NCBI GenBank assembly: GCA_017853515.1
Contig: JAFMJK010000075.1
Location: 1 to 9,311 of the forward strand
Length of the DNA stretch: 9,311 nt
Direction of reading: 5' to 3'
Source of the DNA: Chthoniobacterales bacterium
Lineage (GTDB): Bacteria > Verrucomicrobiota > Verrucomicrobiia > Chthoniobacterales > JACTMZ01
Shown: positions 1-5,822 of the stretch, piece by piece
Layout: the number at the start of each line of letters is the position of its first letter
Numbering within the stretch: the first letter of the stretch is position 1
Translations under genes and position numbers: made by a program
The notes under the pieces: model-generated
The model's input: only the letters and a program-made list of their open reading frames with translations
What the model was told of the DNA's origin: nothing
Database searches by the model: none

Positions 1-2
1 TC

Positions 3-305
3 TATCTCAACAAAGACCGATCCGGGATCGATCGGGCTGTGGCCGAAGGCAACGTCGTTATCATCCAGCAAACCTCCAACCCCTCGGAAAAGGGCGCCAT
101 CGGCCGGTCGCGCGCAGCGGTCTACGTCCCCGCGACCGGCATGGTCACCCTCTCTGGTTGGCCCGAGGTGCAACAAGGCATCAACCGACACATGGCCACC
201 ACGCCGACCACGCGCATGATCATGCATCGCGACGGACGCGCCACCACGGAAGGCGCGAGCAAAACAATGATCACCGATACCGAAGGGGCTTCCAACATCC
301 GATGA
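3..305 (+). CDS. lptA: LptA/OstA-like lipopolysaccharide transport protein, C-terminal part (5' end outside window)
   Basis: The last 100 codons of a gene that enters from the left, read in the frame starting at base 3 and ending with TGA at 303-305. The visible protein has the repeating short beta-strand pattern of the OstA/LptA domain: a segment AEGNVVIIQQ, then a segment of the type GRSRAAVYVPATGMVTLSGWP, then VQQGIN. The pattern 'A.G.V.I.Q ... G..A.Y...TG.V.L.G.P' is typical of LptA, which forms the periplasmic bridge carrying lipopolysaccharide from the inner to the outer membrane. Its position directly before lptB supports this. The stop overlaps the lptB start (ATGA at 302-305), implying translational coupling. 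The signal peptide and N-terminal half cannot be seen, so a longer LptA/LptC-type fusion cannot be excluded. Confidence 0.8.
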   Translation, partial: YLNKDRSGIDRAVAEGNVVIIQQTSNPSEKGAIGRSRAAVYVPATGMVTLSGWPEVQQGINRHMATTPTTRMIMHRDGRATTEGASKTMITDTEGASNIR

Positions 306-1081
306 GCGCGTCCGCCACCCTTGCGGCGGAGAAGCCGGCCAGACACCGCGAAGGCGACCAACCGCTCCTGCGCACCGACCAGCTGGTCAAAATCTACGGC
401 GGTCGAGCCGTGGTCAACGGCGTCGACATCAACGTCAAACGCGGCGAAGTCGTCGGATTGCTCGGCCCGAACGGCGCGGGCAAAACCACCAGCTTCTACA
501 TGATCGTCGGACTGGTGCGGCCGAATTCGGGGCGCGTCTTTTTCGACGGACAGGACGTCACCCGGATGCCCATGTTCAAACGCGCACGCGCCGGGATGGG
601 CTATCTGCCGCAGGAGGAGTCGATTTTCCGCAAACTCACCGTCGAGCAAAACATCATGGCCATCCTCGAGACGACCAAAATGTCCCGCGCCCAGCGCAAG
701 GCGCGCTGCGAGGAATTGCTCCACCAGTTCGGCATCGAGCACATCGCCAAAAACGAGGCCCTGACTCTCAGCGGCGGCGAAAAACGCCGACTGACCATCG
801 CGCGCTCGCTCGTCACCAGCCCGTCTCTGCTCATGCTCGACGAGCCCTTCAGCGGCGTTGATCCCATCGCGGTCTTCGACGTGCAGCAGATCGTGACCAA
901 TCTGCGCGAGTCCGGCCTGGCCATTCTCATCACGGATCACAACGTGCGCGAGACCCTCTCCATCGTCGATCGCGCCTACCTCATCTTCGAGGGGCGCGTG
1001 GAGAGCGAGGGCACCAAGGATTTCCTGCTCAGCGACCCGGTCAGCCGCAAGCTTTACCTCGGCGAGAGCTTCCAAATGTAA
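302..1081 (+). CDS. lptB: LptB, ATPase of the lipopolysaccharide export ABC transporter
   Basis: A 259-residue ABC ATPase. In order it has Walker A GPNGAGKT (residues 55-62), the Q-loop near YLPQE (101-105), the signature LSGGE (156-160), Walker B LLMLDEP (176-182) and the switch histidine H213 in TDHNVRE. The sequences GYLPQEESIFRKLTVEQNI and LSGGEKRR, and a C-terminus of the SRKLYLGESF type, are characteristic of LptB rather than other ABC ATPases. LptB powers extraction of lipopolysaccharide from the inner membrane by LptFG. I chose the ATG at 302 because it overlaps the lptA stop as ATGA; a GTG at 158 would run far into lptA. Compared with E. coli LptB there is an extra N-terminal stretch of about 20 residues, and a start a few codons later cannot be ruled out. 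The next gene starts 9 bases downstream. Confidence 0.95.
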   Translation: MSASATLAAEKPARHREGDQPLLRTDQLVKIYGGRAVVNGVDINVKRGEVVGLLGPNGAGKTTSFYMIVGLVRPNSGRVFFDGQDVTRMPMFKRARAGMGYLPQEESIFRKLTVEQNIMAILETTKMSRAQRKARCEELLHQFGIEHIAKNEALTLSGGEKRRLTIARSLVTSPSLLMLDEPFSGVDPIAVFDVQQIVTNLRESGLAILITDHNVRETLSIVDRAYLIFEGRVESEGTKDFLLSDPVSRKLYLGESFQM

Positions 1082-1090
1082 TTCCGCGCC

Positions 1091-2071
1091 GTGGCCGCGA
1101 CCTCCAAAGTCAGCTCCGTCAGCGTCGGCGATTTCTACCGTCAGCACGCGGCCGACCTCGAGATGGACCTCGTCGCCGGGCAGGAAGGACTCGAGCGGAA
1201 CATCCGCGAGCCGACCATCAACCGCCCGGGCCTCGCCCTTTCGGGCCACTACAGCTACTTCGCCAACAAGCGCGTCCAGATCATCGGCAGCGCGGAACTG
1301 AGCTACCTGCAGAGCCTCGAGTCCGCCGATCGCGAGGAATGCATCCGCCGGTTTTTCTCGGCCAACTTCCCCTGCCTTGTCATCGCCCGGCAGACGAAGA
1401 AGAAAGGCGCCAAGCGCCGCTCCGATGTTCCCGCTCTCATTGCGCGCCTCGGGGAACAGGCCGGTGTTCCCGTGTTCCTCACGCCGATGATCACCATGAA
1501 GTTCATCAACGCGGCGACCATCGCGCTGGAGACCGATTTCGCGCCGCGCAAGAGCGAGCACGGCAGCATGGTCGATATCCTCGGCGTCGGCACGCTGGTC
1601 CGCGGCGACAGCGGCATCGGCAAAAGCGAATGCGTGCTCAGCCTGCTCGGACTCGGCTACAGCCTGGTCAGCGACGATATCACCCGTTTCCGTGCCATCG
1701 AAGGGCGGACCCTCGTCGGCACTTCGGCCGATCTGACCCGCTTCCACATGGAGGTGCGCGGCATCGGCATCATCAACGTGGCCGCTCTTTTCGGCGTGCG
1801 CAGCACCCGCTTCGAAAAGACCCTCCACTTGGTCGTCACCCTCCGGGATTACCGGGAAATGGAGGAGGTCGACCGCCACGGCCTCCAGAAAAACTTCTAC
1901 ACCATCCTCGGGATCGAGGTTCCCCACGTCATCCTCCCTGTGCGCAGTGGCCGGGACATCGGCCGCCTCGTGGAGGTGGCCGCCCTCGACCAGAAGCTCA
2001 AGTCCCAGGGGACGAACAGCGCGCTGGAATTCAACGAGCGACTCATTAGGATGATGGATACCAAGCCCTGA
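1091..2071 (+). CDS. hprK: HPr kinase/phosphorylase
   Basis: A 326-residue bifunctional HPr kinase/phosphorylase that phosphorylates and dephosphorylates HPr on its regulatory serine. The N-terminal domain carries the family segment of the type GLERNI...INRPGLALSG (residues 33-52). The C-terminal catalytic domain has H157 in SEHG, the P-loop GDSGIGKS (172-179) followed by E180, the paired acids D195-D196, and the HprK signature EVRGIGIINV (221-230). The C-terminal stretch VRSGRDIGRLVEVAA also fits. All key residues are present, so the enzyme should be active. The GTG at 1091 is the only upstream start, because the lptB stop is in the same frame 9 bases before it; starting at the next ATG (1163) would remove conserved N-terminal sequence. 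No clear ribosome binding site is visible, so coupling to lptB translation is likely. The substrate gene ptsH follows 3 bases after the stop. Confidence 0.95.
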   Translation: MAATSKVSSVSVGDFYRQHAADLEMDLVAGQEGLERNIREPTINRPGLALSGHYSYFANKRVQIIGSAELSYLQSLESADREECIRRFFSANFPCLVIARQTKKKGAKRRSDVPALIARLGEQAGVPVFLTPMITMKFINAATIALETDFAPRKSEHGSMVDILGVGTLVRGDSGIGKSECVLSLLGLGYSLVSDDITRFRAIEGRTLVGTSADLTRFHMEVRGIGIINVAALFGVRSTRFEKTLHLVVTLRDYREMEEVDRHGLQKNFYTILGIEVPHVILPVRSGRDIGRLVEVAALDQKLKSQGTNSALEFNERLIRMMDTKP

Positions 2072-2074
2072 CCC

Positions 2075-2380
2075 ATGGGAATCCTCGCCAAGAAATCAGC
2101 CGACGGTGAACAGCGCATCACGCGCGAAATCGTCATCATGAACCGCTACGGCTTGCACGCCCGGCCGGCGGCCATGTTCGTCAAAACCTCCAACCGGTTC
2201 AAATCCGAGGTCTGGGTGGAAAAGGACGGCGAGGAAGTGAACGGGAAGAGCATCATGGGACTCATGATGCTGGCCGCCGGGCACGGATCGAAATTGAAGA
2301 TCTCGGCCGCCGGCACGGATGCGGAAAAGTTCCTCGACGAGATCGAGCAACTCGTGGCCAAAAAATTCCACGAGGAGTAG
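2075..2380 (+). CDS. ptsH: HPr, phosphocarrier protein of the PTS family
   Basis: A 101-residue HPr-like protein. The active-site motif NRYGLHARPAA places the phosphorylatable histidine at H28 (His15 in standard numbering). The regulatory-serine motif VNGKSIMGLMMLAAG places the HprK target at S59 (Ser46 in standard numbering). Both sites are intact, so it could be either a phosphocarrier or a Ser-phosphorylated regulator. It is about 13 residues longer at the N-terminus than typical 85-90 residue HPr proteins. An internal ATG (residue 22) would delete the first beta strand, so the ATG at 2075 is preferred. It directly follows hprK, its modifying enzyme. No enzyme I or sugar permease gene is in the window, so whether a full PTS exists cannot be judged. 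The gene ends 11 bases from the convergent pgi stop. Confidence 0.95.
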   Translation: MGILAKKSADGEQRITREIVIMNRYGLHARPAAMFVKTSNRFKSEVWVEKDGEEVNGKSIMGLMMLAAGHGSKLKISAAGTDAEKFLDEIEQLVAKKFHEE

Positions 2381-2391
2381 TCCCGCCGCCG

Positions 2392-4014
2392 CTATTTCAT
2401 CCGGCGGTAGCGTTCGATCAACGCGTTGGTCGAGCCGTCATGGTGCAGCGCGGTGTCGCCTTCCAATTCCGGAATGATCCGCTGGGCGAGAACTTTGCCG
2501 AGTTCGACACCCCACTGGTCGAAGGGATTGACCTCCCAGACGGCGCCTTGCGTGAACACGCTGTGCTCGTAGAGCGCGACGAGTTTCCCCAGGGTCGCCG
2601 GATCGACGATCTCGGCCAAGATGGTGTTCGACGGACGGTTCCCCTCGAACACCCGGTGCGGAACCAAATCTTCGCGCGTCCCCTCGGCGCGGACTTCTTC
2701 CGCCGTCTTGCCGAAGGCCAGCGCCTCGGCCTGCGCGAACATGTTGGCGATGAGGATGTCGTGGTGGCGCCCGATCGGGTTGAGCGTCTTGGCGAAGCCG
2801 ATGAAATCGCAAGGGATGAGATGGGTGCCCTGATGGATCAACTGATAGAATGAATGTTGCCCGTTGGTGCCCGGCTCGCCCCAATAAATCGCGCCCGTGT
2901 TGTAGTCCACGTGGCGACCATCGAGCGTGATGCTCTTGCCGTTGCTCTCCATGGTCAGTTGCTGGAGATAGGCCGGGAAACGCTTCAAATACTGCTCGTA
3001 GGGCAGCACGGCCGCGGTCTGTGCGTCGAAAAAGTCGCCGTACCACACGGCAAGCAGTCCCATGATGACGGGAAGGTTTCTTTCGAACGGCGCGGCGCGG
3101 AAGTGCTCGTCCATCTCGCGGAAGCCCGCGAGCATCGCCCGGAAGTTTTCCGGTCCGACTGCCACCATGGTGGACAGTCCGATGGCCGAATCCATCGAGT
3201 AGCGCCCCCCCACCCAATCCCAGAAGCCGAACATATTCGCGGTATCGATGCCGAACTCCCGCACTTTCTCCGCGTTGGTCGAAACCGCCACAAAATGCTT
3301 GGCGATGGCCGACTCGTCGCCGCCGAGACCGCGGAGGACCCACTCGCGCGCGGTTTGCGCATTGGTCATGGTCTCGAGCGTGGTGAAGGTCTTCGAGGAG
3401 ACGACGAACAGGGTCTCCGACGGATCCATCCCGTGCACCGCTTCGGCAAAGTCGTCGCTGTCGACATTGGAGACGAACTCGCAGCGCAGCGCGCGGTCGC
3501 TGTAAAACTTGAGCGCTTCGTAGGCCATGACCGGGCCGAGATCGGATCCGCCGATGCCGATGTTGATCACGTTGCGGATCTTCTTGCCTGTGTGGCCGAG
3601 CCATTGACCCGAACGGACGCGGTCGGCGAACGCCGCCATTTTATCGAGCACCCCGTGCACAGCGGGAACAACATCTTGGCCGTCGACGAGGATTTTTTCC
3701 GTGCGCGGCGCGCGCAGGGCCGTGTGCAACACCGCGCGGTCCTCGGTGCTGTTGATTTTTTCTCCGCGGAACATGGCGTCGATGCGTCCGCGCAATCCCC
3801 GCTCTTCGGCCAGGGCGAGAAGCAAACGCAGCGTCTCGCCCGTGATGCGGTTTTTCGAGTAATCGAGAAAAAGACCGCAAGCCTCGGCGGAGAACGTGGC
3901 CGCCCGCTTCGGTTCAGCGGCGAAAAGCTCTCGCAGGTGCAAGCCGGCCACCTCGGTGTGATGCTTCTGCAGGGCGTGCCAGGCGGGAGTGTCGGTCAAA
4001 GGTTTCATGCTCAT
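2392..4014 (-). CDS. pgi: Glucose-6-phosphate isomerase
   Basis: A 540-residue cytoplasmic glycolytic enzyme interconverting glucose 6-phosphate and fructose 6-phosphate. It contains both classical PGI signatures: DWVGGRYSMDSAIG (residues 266-279) and the C-terminal one, AVWEVNPFDQWGVELGK (491-507). Expected catalytic residues are present: E356 in ESNGK, H387 in GQHSFYQ, and K507. The sugar-phosphate loop IGIGGSDLGP (152-161) and SSKTFTT (206-212) are also seen. The length is close to the 549 residues of E. coli Pgi. Two ATGs lie two codons apart (at 4014 and 4008). The open frame continues upstream to 4287, but that part is antisense to the lipoprotein gene and does not look like PGI. No good Shine-Dalgarno sequence precedes either ATG; instead the leader has strong inverted repeats (4017-4078). 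It converges on ptsH. Confidence 0.96.
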   Translation of the reverse strand: MSMKPLTDTPAWHALQKHHTEVAGLHLRELFAAEPKRAATFSAEACGLFLDYSKNRITGETLRLLLALAEERGLRGRIDAMFRGEKINSTEDRAVLHTALRAPRTEKILVDGQDVVPAVHGVLDKMAAFADRVRSGQWLGHTGKKIRNVINIGIGGSDLGPVMAYEALKFYSDRALRCEFVSNVDSDDFAEAVHGMDPSETLFVVSSKTFTTLETMTNAQTAREWVLRGLGGDESAIAKHFVAVSTNAEKVREFGIDTANMFGFWDWVGGRYSMDSAIGLSTMVAVGPENFRAMLAGFREMDEHFRAAPFERNLPVIMGLLAVWYGDFFDAQTAAVLPYEQYLKRFPAYLQQLTMESNGKSITLDGRHVDYNTGAIYWGEPGTNGQHSFYQLIHQGTHLIPCDFIGFAKTLNPIGRHHDILIANMFAQAEALAFGKTAEEVRAEGTREDLVPHRVFEGNRPSNTILAEIVDPATLGKLVALYEHSVFTQGAVWEVNPFDQWGVELGKVLAQRIIPELEGDTALHHDGSTNALIERYRRMK

Positions 4015-4016
4015 AA

Positions 4017-4043
4017 GCGGTCCATGAGGGAACCAGAGACCGC
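4017..4043 (-). promoter_or_regulatory. Alternative hairpin next to the pgi start codon
   Basis: GCGGTC at 4017-4022 is the reverse complement of GACCGC at 4038-4043. In pgi mRNA this pairing would form a 6-bp hairpin ending two bases before the ATG at 4014. Its distal arm is the same six bases used by the 13-bp hairpin at 4038-4078, so the two structures are mutually exclusive. A 6-bp match can occur by chance in GC-rich DNA, so the regulatory reading is tentative. Confidence 0.35.
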
Positions 4044-4078
4044 GCGGCTGTTGAATCCCTAATTTCAGCCGCGCGGTC
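4038..4078 (-). promoter_or_regulatory. Perfect 13-bp inverted repeat in the pgi leader
   Basis: GACCGCGCGGCTG at 4038-4050 is the exact reverse complement of CAGCCGCGCGGTC at 4066-4078, with a 15-base AT-rich loop. No T-tract follows on either strand, so it is not an ordinary intrinsic terminator. On the minus strand it would lie in the 5' leader of pgi mRNA, ending 23 bases before the ATG at 4014, if transcription starts upstream of it. It could also be a DNA operator between the divergent pgi and lipoprotein genes. The structure is seen directly; the role is inference. Confidence 0.6.
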
Positions 4079-4156
4079 CTTCGATCGTCCCATCCGCCAT
4101 TAAAGATGATCCGTTTTCGCTTGGCGCGGCCGCCGGCCCGCACGAAAGTAAAGTCC

Positions 4157-4540
4157 ATGAAAGCAATCCTCCCTCTCGTCCTCGCCGCCGCGCTTCTTAC
4201 CGGCTGCGCCGCCATCGAAAAAGCCGAACGCAAAGGCACCGAGCAGCAACTCGCCGCCGCCGGGTTCAAGGTTCTTCCGGCCAACACGCCTCAACGCCAG
4301 AGCGCCTTGGCGCAACTCAAGCCCTACACCATCTCGCGCCAGTTCCGCGGCGACAAAGTCTACTACGTCTATCCCGACACCGAGGGCAACTTCGCCTACA
4401 TCGGCGATCAAGCCGCCTATTCGGCCTATCAGCAGCTCGTCGTGCAGCAGCAGATTTCCGACCAGAACATGATGGCCGCACAGATGATGGAAATGCCGGG
4501 ACCCGGCATTTGGCCCGGCTGGGGCTACTGGGGATACTAA
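4157..4540 (+). CDS. Small predicted lipoprotein of unknown function
   Basis: A 127-residue protein with a clear lipoprotein signal: a hydrophobic segment MKAILPLVLAAALLTGC, with lipobox LTGC and the lipidated cysteine at C17, so it should be exported and membrane-anchored. After a charged linker (EKAERKGTEQQLAAAGF) comes a small conserved-looking domain, about residues 36-93: GFKVLPANTPQRQSALAQL, then a KVYYVYPDTEGNFAYIGD stretch and AYSAYQQLV. From memory this resembles a widespread uncharacterised family of short lipoproteins with 'AAAGF...AdTp....YvY.D....YvG...AY..Y'; no function is known to me. The tail is rich in Met, Gln, then Gly/Trp/Tyr (PGWGYWGY). I chose the ATG at 4157 over the one at 4106 because it places the signal peptide at the N-terminus. 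A strong terminator follows, so it is probably monocistronic. Confidence 0.75.
   Translation: MKAILPLVLAAALLTGCAAIEKAERKGTEQQLAAAGFKVLPANTPQRQSALAQLKPYTISRQFRGDKVYYVYPDTEGNFAYIGDQAAYSAYQQLVVQQQISDQNMMAAQMMEMPGPGIWPGWGYWGY
4491..4511 (+). repeat. Odd palindrome at the 3' end of the lipoprotein gene
   Basis: AAATGCCGGG (4491-4500) and CCCGGCATTT (4502-4510 plus 4511) are exact reverse complements around a single central base, inside the last codons of the lipoprotein gene. In RNA it would form a hairpin of about 8-9 bp about 50 bases before the terminator. It may simply reflect the codons for EMPGPGI, or it may help protect the 3' end of the transcript. Confidence 0.4.
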
Positions 4541-4561
4541 AACCAAACCCGAGTTTTCAAC

Positions 4562-4595
4562 GGCGGGCCCGTCGGAAGACGGGCCCGTCTTTTTT
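4562..4595 (+). terminator. Strong intrinsic terminator after the lipoprotein gene
   Basis: CGGGCCCGTC (4564-4573) pairs perfectly with GACGGGCCCG (4578-4587) around the tetraloop GGAA, which fits the stable GNRA class. A G-U and a G-C pair extend the stem by two. The stem is followed by TCTTTTTT (4588-4595). It lies 21 bases after the lipoprotein stop. There is no T-tract on the minus strand, so it acts on plus-strand transcription only. It separates the lipoprotein gene from the methyltransferase gene starting at 4636. Confidence 0.93.
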
Positions 4596-4635
4596 GCCTT
4601 CCGCGGGGGAAAACGCGCGGCAACATTCACCAGCC

Positions 4636-5364
4636 ATGACAAAAGCTCCCGCGCACGACTTCGACCGGCGCGCCTCGCAATACGAGGACCACGCGCCCGT
4701 GCAACGCGAGGCCGCGGCTTGGTTGGCGGAATGGCTGCCGGACAACATCGAAGGCCCCGCCCTGGAGCTTGGCGCCGGCACCGGCCTCTTCACGCGTCAT
4801 CTGGTCGGACGCGCCCGAACGCTCATCGCCTCCGACGCTGCCCCGCGCATGGTCGCCGCCGGGTTCACCGCTCTGCCCGAGGCGAAGTGGTCGGTGGCCG
4901 ACGCGGCCACTCCCCCCGGAGGCCGCGGTTACGGTTGGATCTTCAGCTGCAGCCTCGTGCAATGGCTTCCGGACCCCTGCGAGGCTTTCTGCGCATGGCA
5001 CCGCGCGTCCGCCCCGGGCGCACGCCTCGTTTCCGGATGGTTCGTCCGCGGAACGCTCGGGGAATTCTTCGCCACCTGCCCCGAAGCCTCCCCGTTTCCT
5101 TGGCGCGATGCCGCCGAGTGGGGCCGGTTGCTCGGTCAGGCCGGATGGCAAACCGCGCGCAGCGAAGTCCGGACCTTCCACCGCCACCATGCCGATTCCG
5201 GCGCGATGCTGCGTGAAATCCACAACGCCGGTGCTGTCGTCCCCCGCCGCATCGGCGCGGGCAAACTGCGCGAGGCCCTGCGTCGCTACGATCGCGACCA
5301 CCGCGGCGAGAGCGGGGTCCGCAGCACTTTCGAATTTCTGCGCGTGGAGGCGGTCAGATCGTGA
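4636..5364 (+). CDS. bioC: BioC-like SAM-dependent methyltransferase (probable malonyl-ACP O-methyltransferase)
   Basis: A 242-residue class I methyltransferase. The SAM-binding motif LELGAGTG is at residues 43-50, the acidic residue ending the second strand is D67 in ASDAAPRM, and SLVQWLPDP (106-114) fits the post-motif region. BioC, which methylates malonyl-ACP to start the pimelate chain of biotin, typically begins with F..RA..Y..HA..Q, has a QW.D segment, and ends with LL..LK..GA followed by a Y......G....T.E.L stretch. All are matched here: FDRRASQYEDHAPVQRE at the N-terminus, VQWLPDP, MLREIHNAGAV (191-201) and STFEFLRVEA near the end. No other biotin gene is visible, so the exact substrate is inferred from sequence alone. 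The ATG at 4636 lies 40 bases after the terminator and fits the BioC N-terminus; the open frame begins earlier. No ribosome binding site is obvious. The stop overlaps the next start (GTGA). Confidence 0.72.
   Translation: MTKAPAHDFDRRASQYEDHAPVQREAAAWLAEWLPDNIEGPALELGAGTGLFTRHLVGRARTLIASDAAPRMVAAGFTALPEAKWSVADAATPPGGRGYGWIFSCSLVQWLPDPCEAFCAWHRASAPGARLVSGWFVRGTLGEFFATCPEASPFPWRDAAEWGRLLGQAGWQTARSEVRTFHRHHADSGAMLREIHNAGAVVPRRIGAGKLREALRRYDRDHRGESGVRSTFEFLRVEAVRS
5346..5350 (+). promoter_or_regulatory. Ribosome binding site for the MEKHLA gene
   Basis: GGAGG at 5346-5350, 10 bases before the GTG at 5361, inside the end of the methyltransferase gene. It is the clearest Shine-Dalgarno sequence in the window, where most genes have none, and it supports the GTG start. 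Confidence 0.6.
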
Positions 5365-5822
5365 CTTTTCCGGACGACATCGAGGAGCCCACGCGACTCA
5401 TCCTGGCCAATTACCGCCGTTTGCTGGGACGAGATCTGGCCGGGGTTGTCGAAGGACCCGCGGCTGCGGAGAAGCTTTTTGCCGCTCCCTGCGCCGTGCT
5501 CAGCGCACTCGGACCGGTCGGATCCGATCACGCGTTCAACTACGCGAACCAGACCGCCTTGGAATTGTTCGAATATTCGTGGGACGAATTGATGGGAAAA
5601 CCGTCCAGCGCCAGCGCCGAACCCGTCCACCGCGACGAACGGCGGAAACTCCTCGACGAGGTCGGGCGCCGCGGATTTATCGAAGATTATTCGGGCATCC
5701 GCATCGGCAAGAACGGCCGGCGATTCCGCATCAAAAAGGCCACGGTCTTCAATCTCTCGGATGATGCCGGCCGCTACGTGGGCCAAGCCGCCACCTTCGC
5801 GGACTGGGAACCCGTGGATTAG
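5361..5822 (+). CDS. MEKHLA domain protein (PAS-like)
   Basis: A 153-residue protein that is essentially one MEKHLA domain. This PAS-related domain is known at the C-terminus of plant HD-ZIP III transcription factors and as stand-alone proteins in bacteria. Matching segments: LANYRRLLGRDL (residues 15-26), FNYANQTALELFEYSWDEL (59-77), PSSASAEP (81-88), RKLLDEVGRRGFIEDYSGIR (95-114), GRRFRIKKATVFNL (119-132) and GQAATFADW (141-149). It has no DNA-binding, kinase or other output domain, so it may bind a small ligand or a partner; the bacterial function is unknown to me. It starts with GTG overlapping the TGA of the upstream methyltransferase gene, with GGAGG at good spacing, so the two are probably co-translated. 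Its stop overlaps the stop of the convergent gene on the other strand. Confidence 0.85.
   Translation: MTFPDDIEEPTRLILANYRRLLGRDLAGVVEGPAAAEKLFAAPCAVLSALGPVGSDHAFNYANQTALELFEYSWDELMGKPSSASAEPVHRDERRKLLDEVGRRGFIEDYSGIRIGKNGRRFRIKKATVFNLSDDAGRYVGQAATFADWEPVD

Noticed and set aside
122..1927. A 601-codon open frame on the minus strand
   Set aside because: It lies antisense to lptB and hprK, both firmly identified. Its translation is compositionally odd (rich in Ala, Asp, Glu, His) with no family motif; long antisense frames are common in GC-rich DNA.
2386..2407. Hairpin CCGCCG/CGGCGG between ptsH and pgi as a shared terminator
   Set aside because: Only 6 bp, overlaps the pgi 3' end, and no T-tract on either strand; such GC repeats are expected by chance here.
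2854..4062. A 402-codon open frame on the plus strand
   Set aside because: Antisense shadow of pgi, which has all catalytic residues on the minus strand.
4106..4156. Earlier start for the lipoprotein
   Set aside because: It would put 17 charged residues before the signal peptide; the start at 4157 gives a standard lipoprotein signal.
4015..4287. N-terminal extension of pgi
   Set aside because: The frame is open but runs antisense through the lipoprotein gene and its translation does not resemble any part of glucose-6-phosphate isomerase.
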